DNA from: Pannonibacter carbonis
Lineage (GTDB): Bacteria; Pseudomonadota; Alphaproteobacteria; Rhizobiales; Stappiaceae
DNA length: 64,000 nt
Direction: 5' to 3'
NCBI RefSeq assembly: GCF_003012935.1
Contig: NZ_PUDR01000005.1
Location: 124,001 to 188,000 of the forward strand
A program made the translations under genes and the position numbers. A model generated the notes under the pieces. The model was not told the DNA's origin. It ran no database searches and saw nothing but the letters and a program-made list of their open reading frames with translations. Below are positions 45,370-54,837 of this stretch, one piece after another (position 1 is the first letter of the stretch; every line of letters starts with the position of its first letter).

Positions 45370-47190
45370 ATGACCATTCACGCTCGTATCGGTGAAGTCA
45401 CCGAACGCATCGCTCGCCGCAGCCATGACAGCCGCGCGCTGTACCTGGACCGCATCCGCGCAGCTGCCGAGAAAGGCCCGGTGCGCTCACGACTGGCGTG
45501 CGGCAACCTCGCCCATGGCTTTGCCGCCTGCGGTCCGTCCGACAAGGCCGCCCTTGCCGGCGACGTGGTGCCGAACCTTGGCATCATCACCGCCTATAAC
45601 GACATGCTGTCCGCCCACCAGCCCTACGAGACCTATCCGGAACTGATCCGGCAGGCCGCACGCGAGGCCGGAGCTGTGGCGCAGGTCGCCGGCGGCGTGC
45701 CGGCCATGTGTGACGGCGTTACCCAGGGCCAGGACGGTATGGAACTGTCGCTGTTTTCGCGCGATGTCATCGCCATGAGCGCCGCGATCGGCCTGTCGCA
45801 CCAGATGTTCGACGCGGCCGTATTCCTCGGCATCTGCGACAAGATCGTCCCTGGCCTTGTCATGGCCGCCCTGTCCTTCGGCCATCTGCCCGCCGTGTTC
45901 ATTCCAGCCGGTCCGATGACCACCGGTATCTCCAACGACGAGAAAGCCAAGGTTCGCCAGCTCTTTGCCGAGGGCAAGGTGGGGCGCAAGGAACTGCTGG
46001 AGTCCGAAAGCAAGTCCTACCACGGCCCGGGCACCTGTACCTTTTACGGCACGGCCAATTCCAACCAGATGCTGATGGAGATCATGGGCCTGCACCTGCC
46101 GGGCGCCTCCTTCGTCAACCCGAACACCCCCCTGCGCGACGCGCTGACCCGCGAAGCCGTCAAGCGTGCGCTCGCCATTACCGCATCCGGCAATGAATAC
46201 ACACCGGTCGGTGAGGTGATTGATGAACGCGCCGTGGTCAACGGCGTCGTCGGCCTGCATGCCACCGGTGGCTCGACCAACCACACCATGCATCTTGTTG
46301 CCATGGCCAACGCGGCCGGCATCAAGCTGACCTGGGACGATATTTCGGACCTGTCCGACGCCGTCCCCCTGCTCGCCCGCGTCTACCCCAACGGCAAGGC
46401 CGATGTGAACCACTTCCAGGCGGCAGGCGGCATGGGCTTCCTGATCCGTGAGCTTCTGTCGGGCGGATTCCTGCACAAGGACGTGCGGACGGTGAACGGC
46501 ACCGGCCTCGATGGTTACACGGTCGAGGCGCACCTCAACGACGATGGCAGCCTGCGCAAGGATCCGTCTCCGGCCCAGTCCGGCGACGAGAAGGTGCTCG
46601 CGCCGCTCGGCAAGGCATTCCAGTCCAATGGCGGCCTGAAGATGCTGACCGGCAACCTTGGCCGCGCGGTCATCAAGATCTCGGCCGTGGCGCCGGAGCG
46701 GCACATCATCGAGGCTCCGGCCCGTGTGTTCCACTCCCAGGACGCGCTGCAAGCGGCCTTCAAGGCAGGCGAACTGACGTCGGACGTCGTCGCCGTTGTC
46801 CGCTTCCAGGGCCCCAAGGCCTGCGGCATGCCGGAACTGCACAAGCTGACGCCCGCGCTCGGGATCCTGCAGGACCGTGGTCACAAGGTCGCCCTCGTCA
46901 CCGACGGACGCATGTCCGGAGCCTCCGGCAAGGTTCCTGCCGCAATCCACGTGACGCCGGAGGCCTGCGCCGGAGGCTCCATTGCCCGTATTCAGGACGG
47001 TGACATCATCCGTGTTGACGCGGTGACCGGAACGCTGGAAGTGCTGGTGGATGAGGCGACCTTCAATGCCCGGCCGCTGGCGACGCAGGATCTGTCCGCC
47101 AACCAGTTCGGCGTCGGCCGCGACCTGTTCGCCGGCTTCCGCGCCCTCGTTGGCACCGCGGACGAAGGGGCTCATGTCTTCGGTGCGTGA
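45370..47190 (+). CDS. edd: Phosphogluconate dehydratase
   Basis: The 606-residue IlvD/Edd family enzyme dehydrates 6-phosphogluconate to 2-keto-3-deoxy-6-phosphogluconate, the first reaction unique to the Entner-Doudoroff pathway. It has cysteine residues in GICDKIVPG and [14 protein letters not shown] that are expected to hold the [4Fe-4S] cluster. The C-terminal segment [20 protein letters not shown] is the family signature. The ATG at 45370 follows GGGAGAGGTCC. It is followed by eda after 43 bases, so the two are one operon. Confidence 0.96.
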   Translation: MTIHARIGEVTERIARRSHDSRALYLDRIRAAAEKGPVRSRLACGNLAHGFAACGPSDKAALAGDVVPNLGIITAYNDMLSAHQPYETYPELIRQAAREAGAVAQVAGGVPAMCDGVTQGQDGMELSLFSRDVIAMSAAIGLSHQMFDAAVFLGICDKIVPGLVMAALSFGHLPAVFIPAGPMTTGISNDEKAKVRQLFAEGKVGRKELLESESKSYHGPGTCTFYGTANSNQMLMEIMGLHLPGASFVNPNTPLRDALTREAVKRALAITASGNEYTPVGEVIDERAVVNGVVGLHATGGSTNHTMHLVAMANAAGIKLTWDDISDLSDAVPLLARVYPNGKADVNHFQAAGGMGFLIRELLSGGFLHKDVRTVNGTGLDGYTVEAHLNDDGSLRKDPSPAQSGDEKVLAPLGKAFQSNGGLKMLTGNLGRAVIKISAVAPERHIIEAPARVFHSQDALQAAFKAGELTSDVVAVVRFQGPKACGMPELHKLTPALGILQDRGHKVALVTDGRMSGASGKVPAAIHVTPEACAGGSIARIQDGDIIRVDAVTGTLEVLVDEATFNARPLATQDLSANQFGVGRDLFAGFRALVGTADEGAHVFGA

Positions 47191-47233
47191 CCGTACCGGC
47201 ACCCCGATCATCATTGCATAAGGAAATTCAGGA

Positions 47234-47872
47234 ATGGCCCAGGACACCGCCCGTATCGAAGCTGTCATGCGTGCAGCCCCCGTCATCCCGGTACTGATCG
47301 TCGATGATCCGAAGAGCGCCGTGCCGATGGCGGAAGCTCTGGTCCGGGGCGGTCTGCCGGCAATCGAGATCACCCTGCGGACCCCGCGTGCGCTCGAGGC
47401 CATCAAGGCCGTTGCCGACCATGTTGAAGGGGCGATCCCTGGTGCAGGCACCGTTCTGGATGCTGCCCAGTATGAGGCTGCGGTGAAGGCCGGTTCAAAG
47501 TTCATCGTGTCTCCGGGCGCGACCCCGAAACTGCTGGATGCTGCCGCGAACCATGATGTCCCGCTGCTGCCTGGCGCTGCCACCGCATCGGAAGTCATGG
47601 CCCTGATCGAACGCGGTTACCTGCGGCTGAAGTTCTTCCCGGCCGAACAGGCCGGCGGCGCTGCCTATCTGAAGTCGCTGTCTTCGCCGCTGTCGCAGGT
47701 GAAATTCTGCCCGACCGGCAGCATCAGCCTCGACAAGGCTCCGACCTATCTCGCCCTGCCGAACGTCCTGTGTGTCGGCGGCTCCTGGATTGCCGATGCG
47801 GCCTCGATTGCGGCGGGAGATTGGGCCGGGATCGAGGCGCGAGCCCGCGAAGCAGCAGCACTGGCACGGTAA
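47234..47872 (+). CDS. eda: KDPG aldolase
   Basis: The 212-residue class I aldolase cleaves KDPG to pyruvate and glyceraldehyde 3-phosphate, ending the Entner-Doudoroff pathway. The Schiff-base lysine lies in YLRLKFFPAEQAGG, the catalytic Glu in LPAIEITLRTPRALE, and the phosphate-binding part includes FCPTGSISLDKAPTYLALPN. AAGGAAATTC precedes the ATG. It also may act on 2-keto-4-hydroxyglutarate. It is the last gene of the edd-eda operon; a hairpin follows 38 bases downstream. Confidence 0.95.
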   Translation: MAQDTARIEAVMRAAPVIPVLIVDDPKSAVPMAEALVRGGLPAIEITLRTPRALEAIKAVADHVEGAIPGAGTVLDAAQYEAAVKAGSKFIVSPGATPKLLDAAANHDVPLLPGAATASEVMALIERGYLRLKFFPAEQAGGAAYLKSLSSPLSQVKFCPTGSISLDKAPTYLALPNVLCVGGSWIADAASIAAGDWAGIEARAREAAALAR

Positions 47873-47909
47873 AACCTGGTTATCTTGCCGAAAAATCGAC
47901 ACAATCGCA

Positions 47910-47936
47910 TCGGGCGGCCTTGAATAGGCCGCCCGA
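47910..47936 (+). terminator. Hairpin downstream of eda
   Basis: TCGGGCGGCC pairs with GGCCGCCCGA over 10 bp with a 7-base loop. The following CTTCATTACTT is only weakly T-rich. It is the best terminator candidate for edd-eda. Confidence 0.6.
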
Positions 47937-48128
47937 CTTCATTACTTGCCGCCGGCGACAGACGGTCAAGTTTTGAGGGGAACCACGTCGCTTCCGGCAA
48001 AAGTGGTCCCCTTGTTCCTTCCCTGCTCGATTTTCCCTGGATGTGGTGGCCTCACTGACCCAGTGCAAGCGTGCCGTATCCCTTCAGCCGGCCGATCCGG
48101 CGACTGCAGAACAAGGAATGCGCCCTCA

Positions 48129-49064
48129 ATGGCTCTCGACATCGCTTTTCTCGCCATCGGTTTGGTACTGCTTTTTGTTGGAGGCGAAGGCCTCGTACGC
48201 GGCGCTGTCTCCCTGGCCGCCCGCCTCGGCATGTCACCGCTGCTAATCGGCCTCACGGTCGTCGGTTTCGGCACGTCGATGCCGGAACTGGTCGTGTCGC
48301 TGAAGGCCGCCTTCGCAGGTTCGCCTGACATTGCCGTCGGCAATGTGGTGGGATCAAACACCGCCAATATCCTGCTGATCCTTGGTGCTGCAGCGGTGAT
48401 CTACCCGATCCCGACCCGCATCCCGGGCATCCGCCGCGACCTGTTTGTCATGCTGGGCGTGGCGTTCTTCACCCTTGGACTGGGATTCATGGGAGCCGTA
48501 GATCGCCTGACGGGGTCGGCCATGTTCATCGCGCTCATCGGCTATCTCACCTACGCTGCGATGTCTGGAAAGTCCGACGATGATGAGGAGAAGCCCGCAA
48601 CCCTGCCGCTTTGGCAGCAGCTGGGCTTCATTTTCGCAGGGCTTGCGGCCCTGGTTTACGGCGCTGACCTTCTCGTCACGGGGGCAACCTCGATTGCCCG
48701 CAGCTTCGGGATCTCAGAGGCTGTCATCGGCCTGACGATCGTCGCCGTCGGCACCAGCCTGCCGGAACTCGCAACCTCGGTTGTCGCGGCTTTCCGCAAG
48801 CACTCGGAAATCGCCATCGGCAATGTGATCGGCTCGAACATCTTCAACATCTTCGGCATCCTGTCGTTGACCGCGATCATCCACCCGATCTCGATCAACC
48901 CGACCATTGCCGGCTTTGACATTCCATTGATGCTTGCCGCCTCTGTGCTGCTAGTGGTCTTGCTGCTGGCAACGAAACACCTGTCACGCCTGATCGGCGG
49001 CGGTTTCCTTGTGCTCTACGCCGGTTACTGCGCCTGGCTGTTCACCCAGACCCCTGGCGTTTGA
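48129..49064 (+). CDS. Calcium/sodium antiporter (CaCA family, YrbG-like)
   Basis: From the ATG at 48129 the protein has 311 residues; the frame upstream to 47946 has no good start. It contains ten hydrophobic segments in two inverted repeats, each with the alpha motif that binds the ions: GTSMPELVVSLKAA with GSNTANILLILG in repeat 1, and GTSLPELATSVVAA with GSNIFNIFGILS in repeat 2. The conserved Glu and Asn residues are present in both. It exchanges Ca2+ for Na+ or H+ in the inner membrane. The acidic linker KSDDDEEKP separates the halves. No functional link to the sugar genes is seen. Confidence 0.93.
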   Translation: MALDIAFLAIGLVLLFVGGEGLVRGAVSLAARLGMSPLLIGLTVVGFGTSMPELVVSLKAAFAGSPDIAVGNVVGSNTANILLILGAAAVIYPIPTRIPGIRRDLFVMLGVAFFTLGLGFMGAVDRLTGSAMFIALIGYLTYAAMSGKSDDDEEKPATLPLWQQLGFIFAGLAALVYGADLLVTGATSIARSFGISEAVIGLTIVAVGTSLPELATSVVAAFRKHSEIAIGNVIGSNIFNIFGILSLTAIIHPISINPTIAGFDIPLMLAASVLLVVLLLATKHLSRLIGGGFLVLYAGYCAWLFTQTPGV

Positions 49065-49086
49065 CTGAAACCGCGACCGGCGCGCC

Positions 49087-49485
49087 TCAAGCGCGTCGGT
49101 CCACCGCACCGCCGGCCTTGACCCAGGCCGTGAAGCCACCTTCGAGATGAACCACCGGCTTCAGCCCCATGTCGAGGGCCGTGACACCGGCAAGCGCCGA
49201 CCGCCAGCCCCCGGCACAGAAGAAGACAAACGTCGCATCCCGGGCAAAAATGTCCTTGTGGTAGGGACTGGCCGGATCGATCCAGAATTCCAGCATACCG
49301 CGCGGGCAATGGAATGCCCCAGGTATTGCGCCCTCCCGCTCCAGCTCGCGCGGATCACGCAAATCAATGAAGATGTGATCGTCGCGCGGCAGCAGCTCGA
49401 TCGCCTCCTGCGGGGAGACCGCCACAACACGGGCATTGGCCTCATCCAGCAGAGCCTGATACCCGGTGGTGATCTTCTGAGGCAT
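49087..49485 (-). CDS. Rhodanese-like sulfurtransferase domain protein
   Basis: The 132-residue protein is a single rhodanese domain, with the active-site cysteine in FFCAGGWRSALA and the typical substrate-entry segment IFIDLRDPRELEREG. It could carry sulfane sulfur for tRNA thiolation, cyanide detoxification or redox functions; no partner is apparent nearby. The cytoplasmic location is inferred from the absence of a signal peptide. GGGAGACAAGC precedes the ATG. It is convergent with the antiporter gene. Confidence 0.9.
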   Translation of the reverse strand: MPQKITTGYQALLDEANARVVAVSPQEAIELLPRDDHIFIDLRDPRELEREGAIPGAFHCPRGMLEFWIDPASPYHKDIFARDATFVFFCAGGWRSALAGVTALDMGLKPVVHLEGGFTAWVKAGGAVDRRA

Positions 49486-49734
49486 TGCGCTTGTCTCCCT
49501 TTGGCCGGCAACGACCCGGCACGCTCAAAGACCAACACTTCGGCCCACAGCCTGCATTTGGCAAGAACCAATCAATCAAGGCACATCACACAGAAGCACT
49601 GGAAGCGGCGCGGCTTAACACCCTGAACAGGCCACATCAGTGAACCAGATGCCCCCCTATGCATACCTACGGTCTATCACTTGGACGTCAAATGGCGTAA
49701 GGGACGCAAAATTGTTCAGGATCCGGAGTTGCAG

Positions 49735-50334
49735 ATGCCCCTTTCCGCCGCCGAGCGCGACCTTCTCATCACGCGGGCCGGAGGCTGCTGCGAACTGTGC
49801 GGCGCAACGACCGAGCTTGCTGCCTATGCGGTATCGCCGCGCCCCGGTGACAGCGCCGAGGAAACCATCCTGACCTGCCGCACGTGCCGCGACGCCCTGA
49901 CGGAGGGCAGCGCGCCGGACCATCGCTGGCGTTGCCTGACCGAAAGCGCCTGGAGCCAGGTACCGGCGGTCCAGGTCGTTGCCTGGCGTCTTCTGGAGAG
50001 CCTGCCCGAAGAAGACTGGGCGCGCGACCTGCTCGACCAGCTCTATCTCGACGAGGACACACTCGCCTGGGTCCATGCCAAGCCCGAAGCGGAAGCTGAC
50101 AGCAGCGGTGAAACCGGCACCGGACACAAGGATACGTTCGGCGCGCCCCTCAGTGCGGGCGACACCGTGACCCTGATCAAGGATCTCAAGGTCAAGGGCG
50201 CCAACTTCACCGCCAAGCGCGGCACCGCCGTGCGCAACATCTCGCTGGTCATCGACAATCCGGAGCAGATCGAGGGCCGGGTCAACGACCAGCGAATCGT
50301 GATCCTGACCGAATTCGTCAAGAAGACGACCTGA
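49735..50334 (+). CDS. PhnA domain protein
   Basis: From the ATG at 49735 (CGGAG 6 bases before) the protein has 199 residues. An N-terminal zinc-ribbon-like part has the pairs CCELCG and CRTC, and the C-terminal 70 residues form the PhnA domain: DTFGAPLSAGDTVTLIKDLK, VKGANFTAKRGTAVRNISL. PhnA proteins were named for alkylphosphonate uptake loci but their function is not settled; the E. coli homologue (YjdM) is also uncharacterised. No phosphonate genes are in the window. It precedes pgi by 124 bases. Confidence 0.88.
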   Translation: MPLSAAERDLLITRAGGCCELCGATTELAAYAVSPRPGDSAEETILTCRTCRDALTEGSAPDHRWRCLTESAWSQVPAVQVVAWRLLESLPEEDWARDLLDQLYLDEDTLAWVHAKPEAEADSSGETGTGHKDTFGAPLSAGDTVTLIKDLKVKGANFTAKRGTAVRNISLVIDNPEQIEGRVNDQRIVILTEFVKKTT

Positions 50335-50436
50335 CGCCCCAATGGTGCAGCCGGACTTTGCCGGCCTTTTCCGCCTGCCCATCCGACGTCGACTGTGCTA
50401 TCCCAAGGCCGGACCGCTGATCCTGCGGCGATTGAT

Positions 50437-50450
50437 TTAAATCGATTTAG
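50437..50450. promoter_or_regulatory. LacI-like operator candidate directly before pgi
   Basis: TTAAATCGATTTAG is almost palindromic around CG and ends at the ribosome-binding site, eight bases before the pgi ATG. A regulator bound here would block transcription very close to the start. Confidence 0.68.
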
Positions 50451-50458
50451 GAGCCTGC

Positions 50459-52084
50459 ATGTTTACCGCTGACCACTGGCAGTCGCTGAAGTCTCACGCC
50501 GAAGCCCTCAAGGGCACCAGCCTGCGGCAACTCTTCGCCGCCAACCCGGATCGTTTTGCAGAACTCAGCCGGTCTGACGCGGATCTCCTGATCGACTTTT
50601 CGAAGTCACGCCTGACGCCGGAGCTGCTGGCACTGCTCTGCCGGTTCGCGCGGGAAGCTGGTGTCGAGGCCCGCCGCGATGCAATGTTCGCCGGCGAGAA
50701 AATCAACGCGACCGAAAAGCGTGCTGTCCTGCATACCGCCCTGCGCAACCTGTCCGACAATCCGGTCATCGTCGACGGCGAGGATGTGATGCCGGATGTG
50801 CGCGAAGTGCTGGCGACGCTTGGCGACTTTGCCGAAGGCCTCAGGGCCGGCGAGATCACCGGCGCGACGGGCAAGCCCTTCACCGATGTCGTCAACATCG
50901 GCATCGGCGGCTCGGATCTCGGCCCGGTCATGACCACCCTGGCGCTCGCGCCCTACCACGATGGCCCGCGCCTGCATTACGTCTCCAACGTGGACGGCGC
51001 GCATCTTGCCGACACGCTGAAGGCACTCGACCCGGAAACGACCCTGTTCATCGTCGCGTCGAAGACCTTCACCACGATCGAGACCATGACCAACGCCCGC
51101 TCGGCCCGTCTCTGGGTGGCCAATGCGCTCGGCGAGCGGGCCGTGGGTGACCATTTTGCTGCCGTCTCCACCGCTATCGACAAGGTCGCAGCCTTTGGCA
51201 TCGAACCCTCGCGCGTCTTCGGCTTCTGGGATTGGGTTGGCGGGCGCTATTCCGTCTGGTCGGCCATTGGCCTGCCGCTGATGATCGCCGTCGGTCCGGA
51301 TGCATTTGCGGAGTTCCTCGAGGGCGCCCATGCCATGGACCTGCATTTCCAGACCGCGCCGGTGGAGGACAACCTGCCGATGCTGATGGGGCTGGTTGGC
51401 GTCTGGAACCGCAATGCGCTCGGCTATGCCGCCCGCGCCGTCCTGCCCTATGACCAGCGCCTGTCGCGCCTGCCCGCCTATCTGCAGCAGCTCGACATGG
51501 AATCAAACGGCAAGGGCGTGACCCTCGATGGCTCTCCGGTCAGCGTCGAGACCGGCCCGCTCGTCTGGGGCGAGCCCGGCACCAATGGCCAGCATGCATT
51601 CTACCAGCTGCTGCACCAGGGCACGACCGTGATCCCGTGCGAGTTCATCGTCGCTGCGCAGGGGCATGAGTCGGACCTCGCCCACCACCACGAAATGCTC
51701 GTGGCCAACTGCCTCGCCCAGTCGGAGGCCTTGATGCTGGGGCGCACCGAAGCTGAAGCCCGCGCGCAGCTGGCAGCCGCAGGCCTGTCGCCGGACGAGA
51801 TCGATCAGTTGGCACCGCACAAAGTGTTCCCGGGCGACCGCCCGTCGATCACCATCGTCCACGACCAGCTCACCCCCTATGCGCTCGGCCGTCTGATTGC
51901 CCTCTATGAACACCGGGTGTTCGTCGAAGGTGTCATCTGGGGCATCAACTCGTTTGACCAGTGGGGCGTCGAGCTGGGCAAGGAACTGGCGACTGCCTTG
52001 CTGCCGATGGTCAAGGGCGAAGCCGATTCGTCCGCAAAGGACAGTTCCACACGCGGCCTGCTGAACGCGCTCAAGCAGACCTGA
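50459..52084 (+). CDS. pgi: Glucose-6-phosphate isomerase
   Basis: The 541-residue enzyme interconverts fructose 6-phosphate and glucose 6-phosphate. Motifs seen are [18 protein letters not shown] with the phosphate-binding loop [13 protein letters not shown], the catalytic Glu in [10 protein letters not shown], His in [12 protein letters not shown] and the C-terminal Lys signature [20 protein letters not shown] precedes the ATG. Together with zwf it channels imported fructose into the Entner-Doudoroff pathway, and it shares the operator-like palindrome with edd. Confidence 0.97.
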   Translation: MFTADHWQSLKSHAEALKGTSLRQLFAANPDRFAELSRSDADLLIDFSKSRLTPELLALLCRFAREAGVEARRDAMFAGEKINATEKRAVLHTALRNLSDNPVIVDGEDVMPDVREVLATLGDFAEGLRAGEITGATGKPFTDVVNIGIGGSDLGPVMTTLALAPYHDGPRLHYVSNVDGAHLADTLKALDPETTLFIVASKTFTTIETMTNARSARLWVANALGERAVGDHFAAVSTAIDKVAAFGIEPSRVFGFWDWVGGRYSVWSAIGLPLMIAVGPDAFAEFLEGAHAMDLHFQTAPVEDNLPMLMGLVGVWNRNALGYAARAVLPYDQRLSRLPAYLQQLDMESNGKGVTLDGSPVSVETGPLVWGEPGTNGQHAFYQLLHQGTTVIPCEFIVAAQGHESDLAHHHEMLVANCLAQSEALMLGRTEAEARAQLAAAGLSPDEIDQLAPHKVFPGDRPSITIVHDQLTPYALGRLIALYEHRVFVEGVIWGINSFDQWGVELGKELATALLPMVKGEADSSAKDSSTRGLLNALKQT

Positions 52085-52263
52085 CACTCTTGCGCGAAGC
52101 GGGCATCTGCCCCAAACATGACGCAGGGATCCGGGAGCGAATCCGGGCCCTTGCGCATTGACCAAGTGATTTAGATCACCGCATTATCGCCAAGTTAGCC
52201 TATTATCGCCTAGGGCATTGGCTGCGGGACATTGATGCCTCGTCCGCAGGTTATGGGAGACCC

Positions 52264-52536
52264 ATGATGAAGAAGTTTGTAGTCTTGGCCGTGGCAGGCC
52301 TCGCACTGGCTGCCTGTCAGTCTGACAGCCAGCGTGACCGTGCTCTGGTCGGCGGTGGCCTGGGTGCTGCGACCGGTGCAATCATCGGCGCAGCAGCAAC
52401 CGGCGATGTCGGCGGCGCAGTTGTCGGCGGTGTGATCGGTGCAGCTGGCGGCGCAATCGTCGGTTCGGCAACGACCCCGAAGAACTGCGTTGCTTACGAC
52501 CGGTATGGCCGTCCGTACCGCGTGGTTTGCCCGTAA
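52264..52536 (+). CDS. Small glycine-zipper lipoprotein (copy 1)
   Basis: The 90-residue protein has a lipoprotein signal (VLAVAGLALAAC, Cys18), a conserved SQRDRALVGGGLGAATGAII block, a run of glycine-zipper repeats (GxxxG) and a short C-terminal tail (NCVAYDRYGRPYRVVCP) with two cysteines that could form a disulfide. Glycine-zipper proteins of this type insert in or bridge the envelope, and some are stress-induced. The neighbour at 52624 is clearly a paralogue, so the gene was duplicated in tandem. The function is unknown. Confidence 0.82.
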   Translation: MMKKFVVLAVAGLALAACQSDSQRDRALVGGGLGAATGAIIGAAATGDVGGAVVGGVIGAAGGAIVGSATTPKNCVAYDRYGRPYRVVCP

Positions 52537-52623
52537 TCGGATCAGATCTAGGCCCGCGCCGGGTTTGGCTCTCGCCGCCCGGCCGGGCTCGTCTTGCCTT
52601 TCCGTGACGCTGGAGACCGCAGC

Positions 52624-52905
52624 ATGACATTGCGCCGTCTCGCGCACATATCTCTTCTTTTGATTTGCGGCGGCCTTGCAGCCTGTTCGAGCACCAGCCA
52701 ACGCGACCGGATTCTGGTTGGCGGCGGTCTTGGCGCTGCGACAGGTGCGGCAATCGGGGCGGCAGCCGGTTCGACAGCCGGCGCAGCTTTGGCAGGCGCG
52801 GCCATCGGTGCCGTCGGCGGTGGCCTGATCGGGGCTGCGACCGCCCCACGCGAATGCATTGCCCGCGACGCCAACCGGAACCCCTACAAGGTCCCCTGCC
52901 CCTGA
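52624..52905 (+). CDS. Small glycine-zipper lipoprotein (copy 2)
   Basis: The 93-residue paralogue of the preceding gene has a lipobox (GGLAAC), the same SQRDRILVGGGLGAATGAAI block, glycine-zipper repeats and a tail (ECIARDANRNPYKVPCP) with two cysteines. The zipper runs are a little longer than in copy 1. I placed the start at the ATG at 52624, with GGAG 9 bases upstream; an ATG at 52594 lies further up. It is followed by a terminator. A joint envelope role is likely, but nothing shows what it is. Confidence 0.8.
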   Translation: MTLRRLAHISLLLICGGLAACSSTSQRDRILVGGGLGAATGAAIGAAAGSTAGAALAGAAIGAVGGGLIGAATAPRECIARDANRNPYKVPCP

Positions 52906-52952
52906 CCCTGCACCTGACCGGCAGAGCCTGATGTCTGGACAATCCGAAAGGA

Positions 52953-52985
52953 AAAAGCCCCGGGCCAGTCACCCGGGGCTTTCTG
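52953..52985. terminator. Terminator between lipoprotein and ald genes
   Basis: AAAGCCCCGGG and CCCGGGGCTTT form an 11-bp stem with a 7-base loop, flanked by A-rich sequence on the left and T-rich on the right, so it works for both convergent genes. Confidence 0.9.
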
Positions 52986-53012
52986 TTTTCAAGGGCTAAC
53001 CCGACTATGCAA

Positions 53013-54131
53013 TCAGGCGCTCAGGGCCGCTTCCGGCGCGACGTAGTCGTAGCCAAGTGCGTCAGCCACGGCCTTGCAGGTGACCTTGCCCTTGTAGACG
53101 TTCAGGCCCGGCAGGAAGTTCGGGTTGGCCAGCAGCGCCTTCTTTGCACCGTGGTCAGCCAGCGCCAGCGTGTAGGGCAGCGTGACGTTGTTGAGCGCGA
53201 AGGTCGAGGTGCGCGGAACGGCGCCCGGCATGTTGGCAACGCAGTAGTGCACGACGCCGTCGACGACATAGGTCGGCTCGGCGTGGGTCGTGGCATGCGC
53301 GGTCTCGAAGCAACCGCCCTGGTCGATGGCGACGTCAACGACGACGGAACCGTTCTTCATCCGCTTGATCATGTCAGCGGTGACGAGCTTGGGAGCAGCA
53401 GCACCGGCAACCAGGACCGCGCCGATGACAACGTCGGCATCCAGAACGTACTGCTCAAGAGCAGCCTTGGTGGAGTAGACGGTGCGCAGGGCCGAGCCGA
53501 ACGACCGCGACAGGCTGGCGAGAACGTCGACGTTGCGATCCAGAACGGTGACTTCCGCGCCAAGGCCAAGAGCCATGGTGATGGCATGCGCGCCAACGAC
53601 ACCGCCGCCGATGACAACGACCTTGGCCGGAGCAACGCCCGGGACGCCGCCGACGAGAATGCCCGAACCGCCGTTGGCCTTCTGCAGCGCGTTGGCAGCA
53701 GCCGTAATCGACAGGCGGCCAGCAACCTGCGACATCGGGGCCAGCAGCGGCAGACCGCCGCGACCGTCGGTCACAGTTTCATAGGCGATGCAGGTCGCGC
53801 CCGACTTGACGAGGTCAGCGGTCTGCTCTGCATCCGGAGCAAGGTGGAGATAGGTAAAGAGCGTGTGGTCCGGGCGCAGCATGGCGCGCTCGACGGCCTG
53901 CGGCTCCTTGACCTTGACGATCATCTCGGCGCTGTCAAAGACTTCGCGAGCCGTTTTGACAATCTTTGCACCGGCAGCGACATAGGCTGCATCATCAGCA
54001 CCGATGCCAGCACCGGCCTGGGTTTCGACAAATACTTCGTGTCCATGCGCGACGACTTCCATGACGCTATCTGGCGTCAAGCCGACGCGATACTCATGGT
54101 TTTTGATTTCTCTCGGAACACCAATACGCAT
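53013..54131 (-). CDS. ald: Alanine dehydrogenase
   Basis: The 372-residue enzyme reversibly deaminates L-alanine to pyruvate with NAD+. The family's active-site residues can be seen: Arg15 in [12 protein letters not shown], Lys75 in MIVKVKEPQ, His96 in FTYLHLAPD and an Asp in [12 protein letters not shown]. The Rossmann fingerprint is [14 protein letters not shown]. The gene is divergent from an Lrp-type regulator, an arrangement known for AldR control in other bacteria, where alanine is the signal. Confidence 0.95.
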   Translation of the reverse strand: MRIGVPREIKNHEYRVGLTPDSVMEVVAHGHEVFVETQAGAGIGADDAAYVAAGAKIVKTAREVFDSAEMIVKVKEPQAVERAMLRPDHTLFTYLHLAPDAEQTADLVKSGATCIAYETVTDGRGGLPLLAPMSQVAGRLSITAAANALQKANGGSGILVGGVPGVAPAKVVVIGGGVVGAHAITMALGLGAEVTVLDRNVDVLASLSRSFGSALRTVYSTKAALEQYVLDADVVIGAVLVAGAAAPKLVTADMIKRMKNGSVVVDVAIDQGGCFETAHATTHAEPTYVVDGVVHYCVANMPGAVPRTSTFALNNVTLPYTLALADHGAKKALLANPNFLPGLNVYKGKVTCKAVADALGYDYVAPEAALSA

Positions 54132-54279
54132 TGCAGGATCCTCTCTGGATAGGACTTATTCAGTTACAGTATCCGAGCCCGTTTCGAATTGGATTGCGTT
54201 CTGCGCGAATGAATACGTAAACTCGCAACATTCTGCCGCATATGACAGGTTTGACCGCAGATAATTCGAAGGTTCCGCA

Positions 54280-54783
54280 ATGAAGCTTGACCGGCTCGAC
54301 AAACGCATTCTGGCCGTATTGCAGCAGGATGGCCGCATTCCCAATGCTGATCTCGCCGAAAAGGTCGGCCTTTCCGCCTCCGCCTGCCTGCGCCGGGTGC
54401 GGGCGCTGGAGGAGACCGGCGTCATCAGCCGCTATGTCGCCCTGCTGGACCAGCGCAAGATCGGCCGGCGCATGGACGTCTTCGTCGAGATATCGCTGGT
54501 CGGCCAGGCCAACGAGGTGCTCAACGCCTTTGAACAGGCCGTCGCGCAGTATCCGGAAATCATGGAATGCTACCTGATGGCCGGAGACGCGGATTATCTC
54601 CTGCGCCTGACCGCAGAAGACCCGAATGACTTCGAGCGCATCCACCGCGAAACCCTCGCCCGCCTGCCGGGCGTTTCCCGCATGAAGTCCTCCTTCGCCA
54701 TCCGGCCCATTGTCCGCAAGACCGCCTTCTCGCTTGATGCGCAGGGGCGGCCGAACGACGAGGGCGGTCGACGCACCGGTTGA
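54280..54783 (+). CDS. Lrp/AsnC family regulator, likely of alanine dehydrogenase
   Basis: The 167-residue protein has an N-terminal helix-turn-helix (LDKRILAVLQQDGRIPNADL; AEKVGLSASACLRRVRALEE) and a C-terminal ligand-binding domain (MECYLMAGDADYLLRLTAED) of the Lrp type. It lies divergent from ald with 148 bases between, so it probably controls ald in response to alanine or a related amino acid, as AldR and similar proteins do. AAGGTTCCGCA precedes the ATG. The C-terminal 20 residues are basic and polar and extend past the usual fold. Confidence 0.92.
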   Translation: MKLDRLDKRILAVLQQDGRIPNADLAEKVGLSASACLRRVRALEETGVISRYVALLDQRKIGRRMDVFVEISLVGQANEVLNAFEQAVAQYPEIMECYLMAGDADYLLRLTAEDPNDFERIHRETLARLPGVSRMKSSFAIRPIVRKTAFSLDAQGRPNDEGGRRTG

Positions 54784-54805
54784 CCGCCGTTATAGTCCCG
54801 CCAGC

Positions 54806-54819
54806 CTGAATCGATTGAA
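54806..54819. promoter_or_regulatory. LacI-like operator candidate upstream of gluconolactonase
   Basis: CTGAATCGATTGAA has the same AATCGATT core as the sites before edd and pgi and lies 18 bases before the start codon. It supports joint control with the Entner-Doudoroff genes. Confidence 0.7.
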
Positions 54820-54837
54820 AACCTGAGGAGTTTCCGC

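Noticed and set aside
45487-47598. 703-residue frame antisense to edd and eda
   Set aside because: The forward genes are unmistakable and in a clear operon, so the long antisense frame arises from codon bias in a high-GC genome.
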